Positions 36,020 to 44,889 are shown, counted from the first letter of the stretch. The stretch is DNA of 64,000 bases from Caulobacter segnis (GCF_019931575.1 NZ_CP082923.1:868001-932000), one strand, 5' to 3'. The notes: generated from the letters alone by a model not told the origin. Numbers and translations are program-made.

Positions 36020-36043
36020 ACGGGGCGACTTTCGCCGCCCCGT
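36020..36043 (-). terminator. Weak hairpin downstream of the RNA helicase gene
   Basis: ACGGGGCG / CGCCCCGT, 8-bp stem with an 8-base loop, about 28 bases after the helicase stop. No T-run follows, so it may be an mRNA 3' structure and not a strong terminator. Confidence 0.4.
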
Positions 36044-36070
36044 CCTTATAACGCTTTGTATTTCCAGGTA

Positions 36071-37540
36071 TTAGTCGATCGGCGACCAGCGCTTTTCAGG
36101 CGCGGCGGCCGGGCGCTTAGGGCCCCGGAACTCGTTCTGGGGAGGCTTGGCCTTCTGACCCTGCCCCTGACCTTGACCGGGGCCACGGCCCTGACCCTGG
36201 CGCGGCTGGCTCTTGCCCTGGGCGTTTTGTCCGCCGCCGGAGCGTCCGCCGCCGCCATTGCCGCCATTGGCGCCATTGCGATTTCCGTTGCGGTTGCGCT
36301 TGCGGCGCAGTTCCGACGGCACGTCGTTGCGCGGGTCGGCCTTGCGGGGATCCACGTACTTCTCGGCGGGGACCAGCTTGTCGGCCACGGCCGCGGCGGC
36401 CGCCAGCTGCTTATCGTTGCGACGGTCGAAGGCCGGGATCGTCTGGCGGGTGGCCTTCTGGATGTCCTTCAGCAGGTTGCGCTCGTCATCGGCGCAGAAG
36501 CTGATGGCGATGCCGTCCTTGCCCTTGCGGGCGGTGCGGCCGATCCGGTGGACATAGGCCTCCGGCACGTTGGGCAGCTCGTAGTTGATGACGTGGCTGA
36601 CATCGTTGACGTCGATGCCGCGCGCGGCGATGTCGGTCGCCACCAGGGCCCGCATCTCGCCGGCCTTGAAGGCGGCCAAGGCGCGCTCGCGCTGGCCTTG
36701 CGTCTTGTCGCCGTGGATCGAGGCGGCCTCGACGCCGGCGGCGTTCAGGTATTTGGCCACCCGGTCGGCGCCGCGCTTGGTGCGGGTGAAGACGATCGAG
36801 CGCGAGAAGTTGCTATCGGCGAACAGCTCGGCCAGCAGCGGACGCTTGCGTTGCGCCTCGATGAACAGGACGCGCTGGTCGATGCGCTCGACGGTGGTGG
36901 CCTGCGGGGCCACCGAGACCTGCACCGGATCCTTCAGCAGCTCACCGGCCAGCTTGCCGATCTCGGTCGGCATGGTCGCCGAGAAGAACAGGTTCTGGCG
37001 GTTCTTGGTCAGCTGGCTGGCGATCTTGCGGATCGGCACCACGAAGCCCAGGTCCAGCATCTGGTCGGCTTCGTCCAGGACGAAGATCTCGGTGCCCGAG
37101 ACGATGGCCGACTTCTCGGCCATGTGGTCCATCAGGCGGCCAGGCGTGGCGACCAGCACGTCGATGCCGCCGGCCAGGGCCTTCATCTGCGGGCCGTACT
37201 TCACGCCGCCATAGATGGTGTGGACCGACAGGCCCATGTGTACGGCGTAGGCCTTGAAGTTCTCGGCGATCTGGGTGGCCAGCTCGCGGGTCGGCGACAG
37301 CACCAGGCAGCGGAAGCCGCGGCGCGGGGCCGGCTTACGGTCCTCGGCCAGGCGCTGAAGGATGGGCAGGGCGAAGGCGGCGGTCTTGCCGGTGCCCGTC
37401 TGGGCGATGCCCAAGAGGTCCTTGCCCTGCAGCACCACCGGAATGGCCTGGGCCTGGATCGGCGTCGGTTCCTTGTAGCCCTTCTCGGCCAGCGCCTTCA
37501 GCAGCGGCTTGGCCAGGCCAAGGTCGGAAAATTGAGTCAC
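36071..37540 (-). CDS. rhlE: DEAD-box RNA helicase, RhlE type
   Basis: 489-residue ATP-dependent RNA helicase. Motifs in order: Q-motif (TPIQAQAIP), AQTGTGKTAAF, PTRELA, TPGRLMD, VLDEADQML, SAT, and the C-terminal half with ARGIDV and HRIGRTARKGKDG. After about residue 370 the tail is basic and Gly/Asn/Gln-rich, as in RNA-binding tails of RhlE proteins. Roles in ribosome assembly and RNA decay, often at low temperature. The promoter at 37733-37762 would give an unusually long 5' leader (about 185 bases). Confidence 0.93.
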   Translation of the reverse strand: MTQFSDLGLAKPLLKALAEKGYKEPTPIQAQAIPVVLQGKDLLGIAQTGTGKTAAFALPILQRLAEDRKPAPRRGFRCLVLSPTRELATQIAENFKAYAVHMGLSVHTIYGGVKYGPQMKALAGGIDVLVATPGRLMDHMAEKSAIVSGTEIFVLDEADQMLDLGFVVPIRKIASQLTKNRQNLFFSATMPTEIGKLAGELLKDPVQVSVAPQATTVERIDQRVLFIEAQRKRPLLAELFADSNFSRSIVFTRTKRGADRVAKYLNAAGVEAASIHGDKTQGQRERALAAFKAGEMRALVATDIAARGIDVNDVSHVINYELPNVPEAYVHRIGRTARKGKDGIAISFCADDERNLLKDIQKATRQTIPAFDRRNDKQLAAAAAVADKLVPAEKYVDPRKADPRNDVPSELRRKRNRNGNRNGANGGNGGGGRSGGGQNAQGKSQPRQGQGRGPGQGQGQGQKAKPPQNEFRGPKRPAAAPEKRWSPID

Positions 37541-37732
37541 GAGTGTTTGTCTTAATCATGCGCCGAATGCAGCCCATGCGTCCTCGCACGGCTGGCCCCT
37601 CGGCTAGTCGGTCGGGGGAGCGCCCCGCGTGCACGGGCTCTCTAATGAGAAGCTCTTCAGGGCGCTCGACAGGCTGGTCCGAAAGGACCCTCACGCGGCT
37701 GGAGCACCGATAGCGCCATGGTGGCGCAGGGC

Positions 37733-37762
37733 TCATATCTTATGTTGCGGTGCAAAAGTCAA
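37733..37762 (-). promoter_or_regulatory. Candidate promoter of the RNA helicase gene
   Basis: On the minus strand TTGACT (37757-37762) is followed after 17-18 bases by AGATAT/GATATG (37733-37739). The 400-base gap 37541-37940 has no gene; it holds this promoter, a GCGCCA-TGG-TGGCGC hairpin at 37712-37726 near the predicted RNA start, and repeat B2. Confidence 0.5.
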
Positions 37763-37793
37763 GGAACAGCGATGTCGCGGCTCCGCGCGGTGT

Positions 37794-37935
37794 CTCTCCT
37801 CCCCTCTGGGGGAGGGGGACCGCCGAACGGCGGTGGAGGGGGCTTTGGGGCGCGGCCTATGCAGAACCGCTTCGCGGACCCCCTCCGTCTCGGAGCGTAT
37901 TCGCGCCGATCCACCTCCCCCTAATGGGGAGGAGG
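37794..37935 (-). repeat. Dispersed ~140-bp palindromic element, family B copy 2
   Basis: The reverse complement of this stretch matches 19301-19445 with only about five differences, including the core GGTCCGCGAAGCGGTTCTGC. It ends six bases before the stop of the NTF2-like gene and may serve as its 3' structure. Confidence 0.88.
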
Positions 37936-37940
37936 GTGAA

Positions 37941-38390
37941 CTACGACGCCGGCTTCGCCTTCGGGGCCACGTCGAAGATCTTGTGCACGATCTTCCAGCC
38001 GTCCGGGGTCTTCAAGAGCTGCATGTAGTCGGTCAGGACGGCGGTCGGGTAGTCCAGCACGATCTTGGCGCTGGCGGCCGAGCCGGTGATCGAGATCGAC
38101 TCGATCCAGCGCTTGCGCTGGGCCTCGTCGGCGGCGGGCTTGCCCGTCGCGCCAGCGATGTACTCGTCGTCCGAGCGCTGCATCAGGGCGTTGTCGCGGA
38201 TCCACATCAGGCGACTGTCGTCGTGGAAGGCCTGGCGGAATTCCTTGGGGTCGCCGGTGGCGTGGCCGGCCAGATAGTGCTCCAGCGCCGCGCGGACGGC
38301 GGGTTCCTCAGGATTGGAAGCTTGGGCCAAGGCCGGGGCCGTGGTCAGCAGGGCCGCGCCGGCGGCCAGCATGGCGAGCGTCTTGTGCAT
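37941..38390 (-). CDS. Secreted NTF2-like (lumazine-binding type) protein
   Basis: 149 residues from ATG 38390. It has a signal peptide (LAMLAAGAALLTTAPALA) and a compact NTF2-like domain: AALEHYLAGHATGDPKEFRQ, then DDSRLMWIRDNALMQRSDDE, ending LKTPDGWKIVHKIFDV. This resembles the Lumazine_bd_2/SnoaL-like group of small periplasmic proteins, for which no common reaction is known. Upstream of it lies mutT on the opposite strand. Confidence 0.8.
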   Translation of the reverse strand: MHKTLAMLAAGAALLTTAPALAQASNPEEPAVRAALEHYLAGHATGDPKEFRQAFHDDSRLMWIRDNALMQRSDDEYIAGATGKPAADEAQRKRWIESISITGSAASAKIVLDYPTAVLTDYMQLLKTPDGWKIVHKIFDVAPKAKPAS

Positions 38391-38509
38391 GGTGTCCCTC
38401 CCAGTGACGAGAAAGTTACGAATGTAAATGCGGCGGAGGTTGGGCGAGACCCGCTCTCCCCTTTTTGGGGAGGATTGACCCGCCCGCGTCGCCACGCCAC
38501 ACCGGCCTC

Positions 38510-38914
38510 ATGACCAAGCCCACCCTTCTCGTCGCCGCCGCCGCCCTGATCGATGTCGATGGGCGCGTGCTGATCTGCCAGCGGCCGCGGGGCAAGCAGC
38601 TGGCCGGCCTGTGGGAGTTTCCGGGCGGCAAGGTCGAGCCGGGCGAGACGCCGGAGGAATGCCTGATCCGCGAGCTGCACGAGGAGCTGGGCGTCACCGT
38701 CGCCCAGGCCTGCCTGGCGCCGTTCGTGTTCGCGTCGCACGGTTACGAGTCTTTTCACCTCCTGATGCCACTGTATTTGCTGCGTCGCTGGGAGGGCCAG
38801 GTGACGCGCAAGGAGCATGAGGCGCTGGCATGGGTGAAACCGGACAAGCTCGGGGACTATCCGATGCCGCCCGCGGACGAGCCCCTGGTCGCCTGGCTGC
38901 GCGACCTGCTCTGA
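38510..38914 (+). CDS. mutT: 8-oxo-dGTP diphosphatase MutT (Nudix hydrolase)
   Basis: 134-residue Nudix enzyme that hydrolyses oxidised dGTP and so prevents A:T to C:G mutations. The Nudix box is complete: GGKVEPGETPEECLIRELHE followed by ELGV. The N-terminus VAAAALIDVDGRVLICQRPRGKQLAGLWEFPGG is typical of MutT. Start ATG 38510. Its last bases overlap a pilin-like frame. Confidence 0.93.
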   Translation: MTKPTLLVAAAALIDVDGRVLICQRPRGKQLAGLWEFPGGKVEPGETPEECLIRELHEELGVTVAQACLAPFVFASHGYESFHLLMPLYLLRRWEGQVTRKEHEALAWVKPDKLGDYPMPPADEPLVAWLRDLL

Positions 38915-39066
38915 AGACCTTTTGGCGCGACGAAAGCGGGTCCTCGGCCGTCGAGCTGGGCATCATCGTCGCCCTGGTCGTCGTGGTCCTCGTGGCGGGG
39001 CTGACGGTGCTGACCAACGGCCTCGGTTCGGCCTTCCAAAAGGCCTCGACGGCCGTCGGATCCTGA
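38830..39066 (+). CDS. Flp/Fap-type pilin-like small protein, start uncertain
   Basis: The C-terminal 51 residues fit a Flp-family prepilin: charged leader WRDESG, cleavage after Gly, Glu at +5 (SSAVEL) and a hydrophobic helix (GIIVALVVVVLVAGLTVL), ending near KASTAVGS. Leu replaces the usual Tyr/Phe at +6. The only ordinary in-frame start is ATG 38830, which adds an unlikely 27-residue extension read inside mutT. A CTG at 38911 overlaps the mutT stop as CTGA and would give a normal 51-residue pilin, as in ATGA coupling. No pilus assembly genes are adjacent. Confidence 0.65.
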   Translation: MGETGQARGLSDAARGRAPGRLAARPALKTFWRDESGSSAVELGIIVALVVVVLVAGLTVLTNGLGSAFQKASTAVGS

Positions 39067-39069
39067 GGT

Positions 39070-39981
39070 TCAGCCCGGCTTGTCGCCGGCCGATTGTTCC
39101 GTCGTTCCCAGCGCGTCGGCCAGGCGCATCTTGGCCGAGCCCGGCCGCAGCGGCTTCTGCTGGCTGTCGTGCGGCGCCCAGCCGGTGACCGAGACGATCT
39201 CGAACGTCGCCGGCACCTTGCCGTCGGCTTCGGCGAAGCGCTCGGCATAGAGCTCCATCGCCCGGAACAGCACCTTCTTCGTTAGCGGCTTGCGCGAGCG
39301 GTCCAGCAGCACGCTGGTCTCGCCCATGCGCCGCAGGTCCTGCAGCAGGGCCAGCGGGTGGGCGTAGCGCACCTTGACGCGATCGACGTCGGCGACGGGC
39401 AGGGCGAAGCCGGCCCGCTGCAAGAGACCCGCCGCGTCGATGGCGTCGGCGAACGGCGAGACCCGCATCGAGGCGCCGTCCGACAGCTCGGCCTCGGCGG
39501 CCAGCAGGCTCTGGCGCAGCTCGGTCAGGGTGGCCCCGCCGAAGATCGCCCCGACGAACAGGCCGTCGGGCCGCAGCGCCCGGCGGATCTGGATCAGGGC
39601 GCCGACCAGGTCATTGGTCCAGTGCAGCGACAGGGTCGAGGTGACCAGGTCCAGGGTCGCGTCGCCGAACGGCAGGCGCTCCTCGTCGGCCGCCACGCGC
39701 AGGGTGTCGCGGCCCGAGAGCATGCGCCCCGACAGGTCGGCCTCGATCAGCACATCGATGCTGGCGCGGGCGTCGCTGGCTTCCAAGGCCTTGAAAAAAT
39801 GGCCATTTCTCGCGCCGAGGTCGACGGCGACCGGAAAGCGTCGCAGGATCGTCTCCAGCCGCATGACCACGTCCTGGGCCGCGCGGGCCTTGAGAAAGTC
39901 GGCGGACGCGAAGTCGGGCGCGGCGCGGTCGAGACGGGCGCGGTGCAGGGCGCGGTCGAAGAGCAGGGGCGAGGCGGTCAT
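39070..39981 (-). CDS. SAM-dependent methyltransferase (BioC/NDUFAF5-like)
   Basis: 303-residue class-I methyltransferase. The SAM-binding motif is AVDLGARNGHFFKAL; the acidic residue is in LIEADLSGRML; the motif LPFGDATLDLVTSTLSLHWTNDL matches the BioC-like group, which includes the mitochondrial complex I assembly factor NDUFAF5. A role on biotin precursors is unlikely without bio genes nearby. It is divergent from comF, with start codons that overlap by one base. Confidence 0.87.
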   Translation of the reverse strand: MTASPLLFDRALHRARLDRAAPDFASADFLKARAAQDVVMRLETILRRFPVAVDLGARNGHFFKALEASDARASIDVLIEADLSGRMLSGRDTLRVAADEERLPFGDATLDLVTSTLSLHWTNDLVGALIQIRRALRPDGLFVGAIFGGATLTELRQSLLAAEAELSDGASMRVSPFADAIDAAGLLQRAGFALPVADVDRVKVRYAHPLALLQDLRRMGETSVLLDRSRKPLTKKVLFRAMELYAERFAEADGKVPATFEIVSVTGWAPHDSQQKPLRPGSAKMRLADALGTTEQSAGDKPG

Positions 39982-40772
39982 TGCGCGCGGAACATGGCGA
40001 TTCCGAACCGGGATGGAAAGCGGGACCTCTCGTTATCGGTCCGGTTTGGCGCGATTGGGGGCGGGGCCTGCTGGACCTGCTGCTGCCGCCCTCCAGCCTG
40101 GACGGCGCGGCGGCCCTGAGCGGCGGGCTGACGGCGGCGGCCTTTTCCAAGGTGACCTTCCTGGACGACCCGGTCTGCGACGGCTGCGGCCTGGCCATGG
40201 CCTATGCCGACGAGGCGCGCTGCCCGGCTTGCCAGGCCAAGCCCAGGGCGTTCCGGCGAGCCCGCGCCGCCTGCGTCTATGACGAGCACTCGCGGGACCT
40301 GGTCCTCAAGCTCAAGCACGCCGATCGGCCGGAGCTGGCGGGCCTGTTCGCCCGCTGGCTGTCGCGGGCCGCGACCCCGCTGCTGGACGCGGCCGACGCC
40401 GTGGTCCCCGTGCCGGTCCACCGCGCCCGCCTGCTGCGCCGCCGCTACAACCAGGCCGCCGAGATCGCCCGGCCGCTGGCCCGCCTGGCGGGGCTGGCCT
40501 ACCTGCCCGACGCCCTGGTCCGCAAGCGCGACACCGCCAGCCAGGGCGGCAAGTCGGCCTCGGGCCGGCGGCGCAACGTGGCGGCCGCCTTCGCCGTCCC
40601 CGAGGCGCGGCGGGGGCAGGTGGCCGGACGGCGGATCGTTCTGGTCGATGACGTGTTGACCACCGGCGCCACGGCCGAGGGCTGCGCCAGGGCGCTGCTG
40701 GCGGCCGGCGCGGCGGACGTGACCCTATCCGTGGTCGCCCGCGTTACAGAAATGCAGACGCGTCCTATATGA
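39981..40772 (+). CDS. ComF-family phosphoribosyltransferase-like protein
   Basis: Up to 263 residues from TTG 39981; no ATG, GTG or other TTG occurs in frame until well into the domain. It has an N-terminal double zinc-ribbon (CDGCGLAMAYADEARCPAC) and a C-terminal PRTase domain with the PRPP motif IVLVDDVLTTGATAEG. ComF acts in DNA uptake in some bacteria; in alphaproteobacteria its role is not settled. The zinc ribbon is partly spaced compared with Bacillus ComFC. It leads the conserved comF-grxC-nitrilase-DUF1178 run. The start overlaps the divergent methyltransferase start. Confidence 0.85.
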   Translation: MRAEHGDSEPGWKAGPLVIGPVWRDWGRGLLDLLLPPSSLDGAAALSGGLTAAAFSKVTFLDDPVCDGCGLAMAYADEARCPACQAKPRAFRRARAACVYDEHSRDLVLKLKHADRPELAGLFARWLSRAATPLLDAADAVVPVPVHRARLLRRRYNQAAEIARPLARLAGLAYLPDALVRKRDTASQGGKSASGRRRNVAAAFAVPEARRGQVAGRRIVLVDDVLTTGATAEGCARALLAAGAADVTLSVVARVTEMQTRPI

Positions 40773-40797
40773 GGACGCACACTCCACGAGTCAGAGC

Positions 40798-41052
40798 ATG
40801 GCCCACGTCACCATCTACACCCGTCCCTTCTGCGGCTACTGCGCCCGCGCCCTCGCCCTGCTGGACGAGAAGGGCGCCGACTTCACCGAGGTCGAGGCCG
40901 GCATGGATCCCAATCTCCGCCAGGAGATGATGCAGCGCTCGGGCCGCACGACCTTCCCGCAGATCTTCGTCGGCGACCAGCATATCGGCGGCTGCGACGA
41001 CATGATGGCCCTGGAACGCGAGGGCAAACTGGACGCGCTTCTGGCCGCATGA
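40798..41052 (+). CDS. grxC: Glutaredoxin 3 (GrxC)
   Basis: 84-residue glutathione-dependent disulfide reductase. The active site is YTRPFCGYCARAL (C-x-x-C), with the glutathione-binding TTFPQIFVGDQHIGGCDDM. The protein is typical in length for class I bacterial Grx3. Its stop overlaps the next gene's ATG (ATGA), so translation is coupled with the nitrilase-family enzyme. Confidence 0.96.
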   Translation: MAHVTIYTRPFCGYCARALALLDEKGADFTEVEAGMDPNLRQEMMQRSGRTTFPQIFVGDQHIGGCDDMMALEREGKLDALLAA

Positions 41053-41885
41053 ACACGTCCGAGTCTCTCCGGGTCGGCCTGATCCAGACGCGCACGCCCG
41101 CGACCCACGCGGCGGCGCTGGCGCATGTCGCGCCGCTGGTCCGCGAGGCGATCGCGGGCGGCGCGCAATTCGTGCTGACCCCGGAATGCACCAACGTCGT
41201 CCAGAAGGACCGGAGCAAGCTGCTGCCGATCCTGGCGGCGCTGGAGGACGACATCGTCGTCAACGGCCTGCGCGAGATCGCGGCCGAGACCGGGACCTGG
41301 ATCGACGTCGGCTCGGCCCTGGTGCGGCGTGAGGACGGTGAGAAGGCCGCCAACCGGCAGGTGGTCATCGACCCGACCGGCGCGATCGTCGCCACCTACG
41401 ACAAGCTGCACATGTTCGATGTCGATCTGCCGACCGGGGAGACGGCGCGCGAATCTTCGGCCTACGCGCCGGGCGAGCAGGCGGTGGTGGTCGAGACGCC
41501 GCTGGCGAAGTTTGGCCTGACCATCTGCTACGACATGCGCTTTCCGGCCCTGCACCGAGCCCTGGCCCTGGGCGGCGCGACCGTGCTGACCGCCCCGGCC
41601 GCCTTCACCCGGCCGACCGGCGAGGCGCACTGGGACGTGCTGCTGCGGGCCCGGGCCATCGAGACCGGCTCGTTCGTCATCGCCGCCGCCCAGGGCGGTT
41701 TCCACGAGGACGGACGCGGCACCTGGGGCCGCTCGATCGCCATCGGGCCGTGGGGCGAGGTGATCGGCAAGCTTGACCACGATGAGCCCGGCGTGCTGTT
41801 GGCCGATCTCGACCTGCCGGCCGCCGACAAGGCGCGGGCGGCGATCCCTGTCCTCCAGAACGCCCGGCCTTTCGTCGGGCCGTAG
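41049..41885 (+). CDS. Carbon-nitrogen hydrolase (Nit/omega-amidase type)
   Basis: 278-residue nitrilase-superfamily enzyme. The catalytic Glu-Lys-Cys triad is visible: Glu in LTPECTNV, Lys in [12 protein letters not shown] and Cys in [15 protein letters not shown]. The pattern matches the Nit1/Nit2 branch, which hydrolyses deaminated glutathione or alpha-ketoglutaramate. Coupling to glutaredoxin makes a glutathione-repair role (deaminated glutathione amidase) likely. Confidence 0.9.
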   Translation: MNTSESLRVGLIQTRTPATHAAALAHVAPLVREAIAGGAQFVLTPECTNVVQKDRSKLLPILAALEDDIVVNGLREIAAETGTWIDVGSALVRREDGEKAANRQVVIDPTGAIVATYDKLHMFDVDLPTGETARESSAYAPGEQAVVVETPLAKFGLTICYDMRFPALHRALALGGATVLTAPAAFTRPTGEAHWDVLLRARAIETGSFVIAAAQGGFHEDGRGTWGRSIAIGPWGEVIGKLDHDEPGVLLADLDLPAADKARAAIPVLQNARPFVGP

Positions 41886-41904
41886 AAATCTCCATCTTAG
41901 TGCG

Positions 41905-42339
41905 ATGATCAAGTACGCGCTTCAGTGCGATCACGCCCATGAGTTCGAGGGCTGGTTCGGCTCGTCGGCGGACTATGACGACCAGGCCGCGCGCGGCCTC
42001 GTCGAATGCCCCGTCTGCGGCTCGCGCGGCGTCTCCAAGCAGATCATGGCGCCCGCCGTGGCGGGCACGAAGGCCCAGCGCTCCGCCCCGACCGTCGATC
42101 CGAAGATGCGCGAGATGATGATGACGGCCATGGGCGAGGTCCGTCGGCACGTCGAGGACAACTTCGACTATGTCGGCGACGCCTTCGCCAAGGAGGCCCG
42201 CGCCATCCACGAGGGCAAGTCCGAGGAACGCGGCATCTACGGCGAGGCCTCGCCCACCGAGGTCAAGGCCCTAGTCGAGGACGGCGTCAAGGTCGCCCCG
42301 CTGCCGCCGGCGGCGCCGAAGAAGACGGACGTGAACTAG
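41905..42339 (+). CDS. DUF1178 zinc-ribbon protein
   Basis: 144 residues from ATG 41905. The N-terminus (MIKYALQCDHAHEFEGWFGSS) and paired Cys CPVCGSRGVSKQIMAP form the zinc-ribbon core of DUF1178. The middle is helical and the C-terminus is Ala/Pro-rich. It closes the comF-grxC-nitrilase run. Function unknown, possibly a regulator or chaperone for neighbouring enzymes. Confidence 0.9.
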   Translation: MIKYALQCDHAHEFEGWFGSSADYDDQAARGLVECPVCGSRGVSKQIMAPAVAGTKAQRSAPTVDPKMREMMMTAMGEVRRHVEDNFDYVGDAFAKEARAIHEGKSEERGIYGEASPTEVKALVEDGVKVAPLPPAAPKKTDVN

Positions 42340-42398
42340 AGCGGCGGCCGAAAGTGTGAGCGGTTTGGGCGCCCGCCACGCTTTCGATGTTTGAAATC

Positions 42399-42429
42399 GA
42401 GCCCGTTCCCATCGGAAACAGGCAGGCTC
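42399..42429. repeat. Imperfect hairpin near the GH31 3' end
   Basis: GAGCC...GGCTC arms enclose GTTCC/GGAAAC, with one mismatch. The outer sequence ATCGAGCC and the inner CAGG resemble the second hairpin of 25383-25430, so it may be a decayed copy of that repeat. Confidence 0.45.
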
Positions 42430-44738
42430 TAGCGGCAGTCCGGCAGCGGAACCTCGAGCGCGGCGCCGGCGTAGCGGACGGACGAGGCCGCGCCGGTCGG
42501 GGCGCAGACGACCCTCAGCGCCATCGTGACCTTCATGCCAGGAAAGCGTCCGTCGCGCGCGCCGACGCGCAGGACGTGACGCGCGTCGGTCCAGGTCAGC
42601 GGGGTCGTGGCGCGCTCGCCCTTCTCGTAGCCATAGCCGTCGCCGGCGTCGTCATAGAGTTCGAACTGGCCGTCGCGGCCCGGATAGACTCGGATCTCCA
42701 GCGGTTCTTGGCTGGGTTGGTCGGCGTAGGACAACACTGGCCCCAAGGGCAGGATGGTCCCGGCGGGAACGTGGACGGGGATCGTGTCGATGTCGGCCTT
42801 GACGGCCACCACCTTGCCGCCGGCCATCTTCGTTCCGGTCCAGAAGTCGTACCAGTCGCCCTTGGGCAGGTAGACCGCGCGGATGTCGGCGTCCTTCTGG
42901 ATCACGGGGCTGACCATCAGGCCGCGGCCGAACATGTACTGGTCGCGCAACGTCAGCACGTTGGGGTCCGTCCTGAAGTCCATGACCAGGGGGCGCATCA
43001 TCGTGCCGGCCCGCTGGGTGACCTCCCAGGCGGTCGAGTAGATGTAAGGCAGCAGGCGATAGCGCAGCTTGTCGTAGGCGATCAGCCGCTGCTGGACCTC
43101 CGGCGCGAAGGCCCAAAGCTCCTTGCCCTTGCCCGTGCCGTGGACACGGAACATCGGGTTGAACACGCCGAACTGGTACCAGCGGGTGAAAAGCTCGGCA
43201 TAGGCGGGATCTTGGGGATCGCCGCCGAAGAAGCCGCCGATGTCGGCCGACCAGTAGGGGATGCCGCTGATCGAGAAGTTCAGGGCCGCGGGGACCTGCT
43301 TGGCCAGCGTGTCCCAGTTGCCTTCCACATCGCCCGACCAGGTGATGGCGGCGTTGCGCTGCTGTCCGGCATAGGCCGAGCGCGTCAGAATGAAGGCGCG
43401 CTTCTCGGGCATGTCGCGCCGCATGCCGTCATGGACGGCCGTGGTGTGCAGCAGGGGGTAGCTGTTGAAGGTCTCCGCGCCCGGGCCGGCGGCCGTCGAA
43501 AGCCCGGCCATCTGGCCAGGCTTGCCGCCCAGCTCGGCTTCGGCGCCATCCAGCCACCAGCCGTCGAAGCCGTAGCGTCCCAGGTTGCGCATGATCTGCT
43601 TCCAGTAGATCGCGCGCCCCGTCGCCGACCAGGCGTCGTACCAGCGCCCCAGGCCCTCCGGATAGACGTTGGGATAGATCGGCTCGAACAGGGCGCCGGC
43701 CTTTCGCAGCTCGTCATGGTTGGCGGTGGTCAGGTCGAAGCGCGGCCAGACCGAGATGATGATGCGCGCGTTCAGGTCATGAACGGCCTTCACCAGGCCC
43801 GCGGGGTCGGGGAAACGCGCGGGATCGAACTGGTGGCTGCCCCAGCCCCCCGGCGACCAGTACTGCCAGTCCTGGACGACCGCGTCGAAGGGGACGCCCA
43901 ACGCCCGGTAGCGCCGCACGATCGACAGGGTCTCGTCCTGGGTCTGGTAGCGCTCCTTGGATTGCCAGAGGCCCCAGGTCCAACGGGCCATCAGCGGCGC
44001 CTGGCCCGTCAGGCCGCGATAGCCGCCGACCACCTGATCGATGTCCGGGCCGTAGATGAAGTGATAGTCGACGCCGCCGCCCGCCTCTGACTTGAAGCGC
44101 AGGCTGTGGGCGTATTGCGGCGTGGCCACGTCCACGCGCGTGGACGCCGGGTTGTTCCACAGTACGCCGTAGCCGTTCGAGGACACCGCCATCGGCACGC
44201 CCACGTCGGTATTGATCTGCTGCAGCAGCACGCTGGCGCCGCGATAGTCCAGCTGGCCGCCCTGATGTTGGCCCAGACCGTAGACCGCCTCTCGGGCGCC
44301 GAGATCGAAGCGCTGGCCGGGGGCCCCGGCTGTCGAGTCCTGGCCCGCCGCGGCGGCGCGAAGGATGCGTTGGCCGTCAGCGGTGAGGAACAGGATCTCT
44401 CCCGAGGCGCGATCGACGCTGACCCGCAGCGCCGCTGTCTTGAGGATCGTCCTGTCGCCCTGTTCTTCGATCGTCCAGCGTCCGGGGCGGGGTTGGGCGA
44501 TGACGGCCGGATTGTAGGTCCCCGTCCACGCGCCATCGGCCGAGAAGCGGACGCGGACGATATTGTCGGACCAGAGATCCAGCCTCAGGACGCCCTGGGG
44601 CAGGCGAAACTCGACTCCTGAAGACGTCTTCTGGGTGACGACCGCCGCGGGGGATTGCGCTTTCGCATAGCCTGCGGTGCCGAGAATCAAAGCCGCCGCG
44701 GCCATCGTGATTAGGCCGAAGTCGTTCCGCCGCCGCAT
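42429..44738 (-). CDS. GH31 family alpha-glycosidase, secreted
   Basis: 769-residue hydrolase of glycoside hydrolase family 31 (alpha-glucosidase/alpha-xylosidase). A signal peptide lies at about residues 9-27 (LITMAAAALILGTAGYAKA). The nucleophile Asp is about residue 397 (WWLDGAEAELGG), the acid/base Asp is in TWSGDVEGNWDTL. The N-terminal beta-sandwich and C-terminal segments (RPLVMDFRTDPN) are complete. The W-x-D-x-x-E form favours alpha-xylosidase or related specificity. No TonB receptor or other polysaccharide gene is adjacent. Confidence 0.93.
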   Translation of the reverse strand: MRRRNDFGLITMAAAALILGTAGYAKAQSPAAVVTQKTSSGVEFRLPQGVLRLDLWSDNIVRVRFSADGAWTGTYNPAVIAQPRPGRWTIEEQGDRTILKTAALRVSVDRASGEILFLTADGQRILRAAAAGQDSTAGAPGQRFDLGAREAVYGLGQHQGGQLDYRGASVLLQQINTDVGVPMAVSSNGYGVLWNNPASTRVDVATPQYAHSLRFKSEAGGGVDYHFIYGPDIDQVVGGYRGLTGQAPLMARWTWGLWQSKERYQTQDETLSIVRRYRALGVPFDAVVQDWQYWSPGGWGSHQFDPARFPDPAGLVKAVHDLNARIIISVWPRFDLTTANHDELRKAGALFEPIYPNVYPEGLGRWYDAWSATGRAIYWKQIMRNLGRYGFDGWWLDGAEAELGGKPGQMAGLSTAAGPGAETFNSYPLLHTTAVHDGMRRDMPEKRAFILTRSAYAGQQRNAAITWSGDVEGNWDTLAKQVPAALNFSISGIPYWSADIGGFFGGDPQDPAYAELFTRWYQFGVFNPMFRVHGTGKGKELWAFAPEVQQRLIAYDKLRYRLLPYIYSTAWEVTQRAGTMMRPLVMDFRTDPNVLTLRDQYMFGRGLMVSPVIQKDADIRAVYLPKGDWYDFWTGTKMAGGKVVAVKADIDTIPVHVPAGTILPLGPVLSYADQPSQEPLEIRVYPGRDGQFELYDDAGDGYGYEKGERATTPLTWTDARHVLRVGARDGRFPGMKVTMALRVVCAPTGAASSVRYAGAALEVPLPDCR

Positions 44739-44889
44739 GCCGTCATCTCCCTGGATGTCGGCCTTGGGACTGTTGTCCGCCTATTACTCCGACAAGTGTC
44801 CTACGAATGCCCGTTCGCGGGATGTCGGTAAAGGGGGCTCGCGCCGAAGGGTGTTTAGCGCGCGTCTCGCGGGCCGCCGGACAAGCGAA

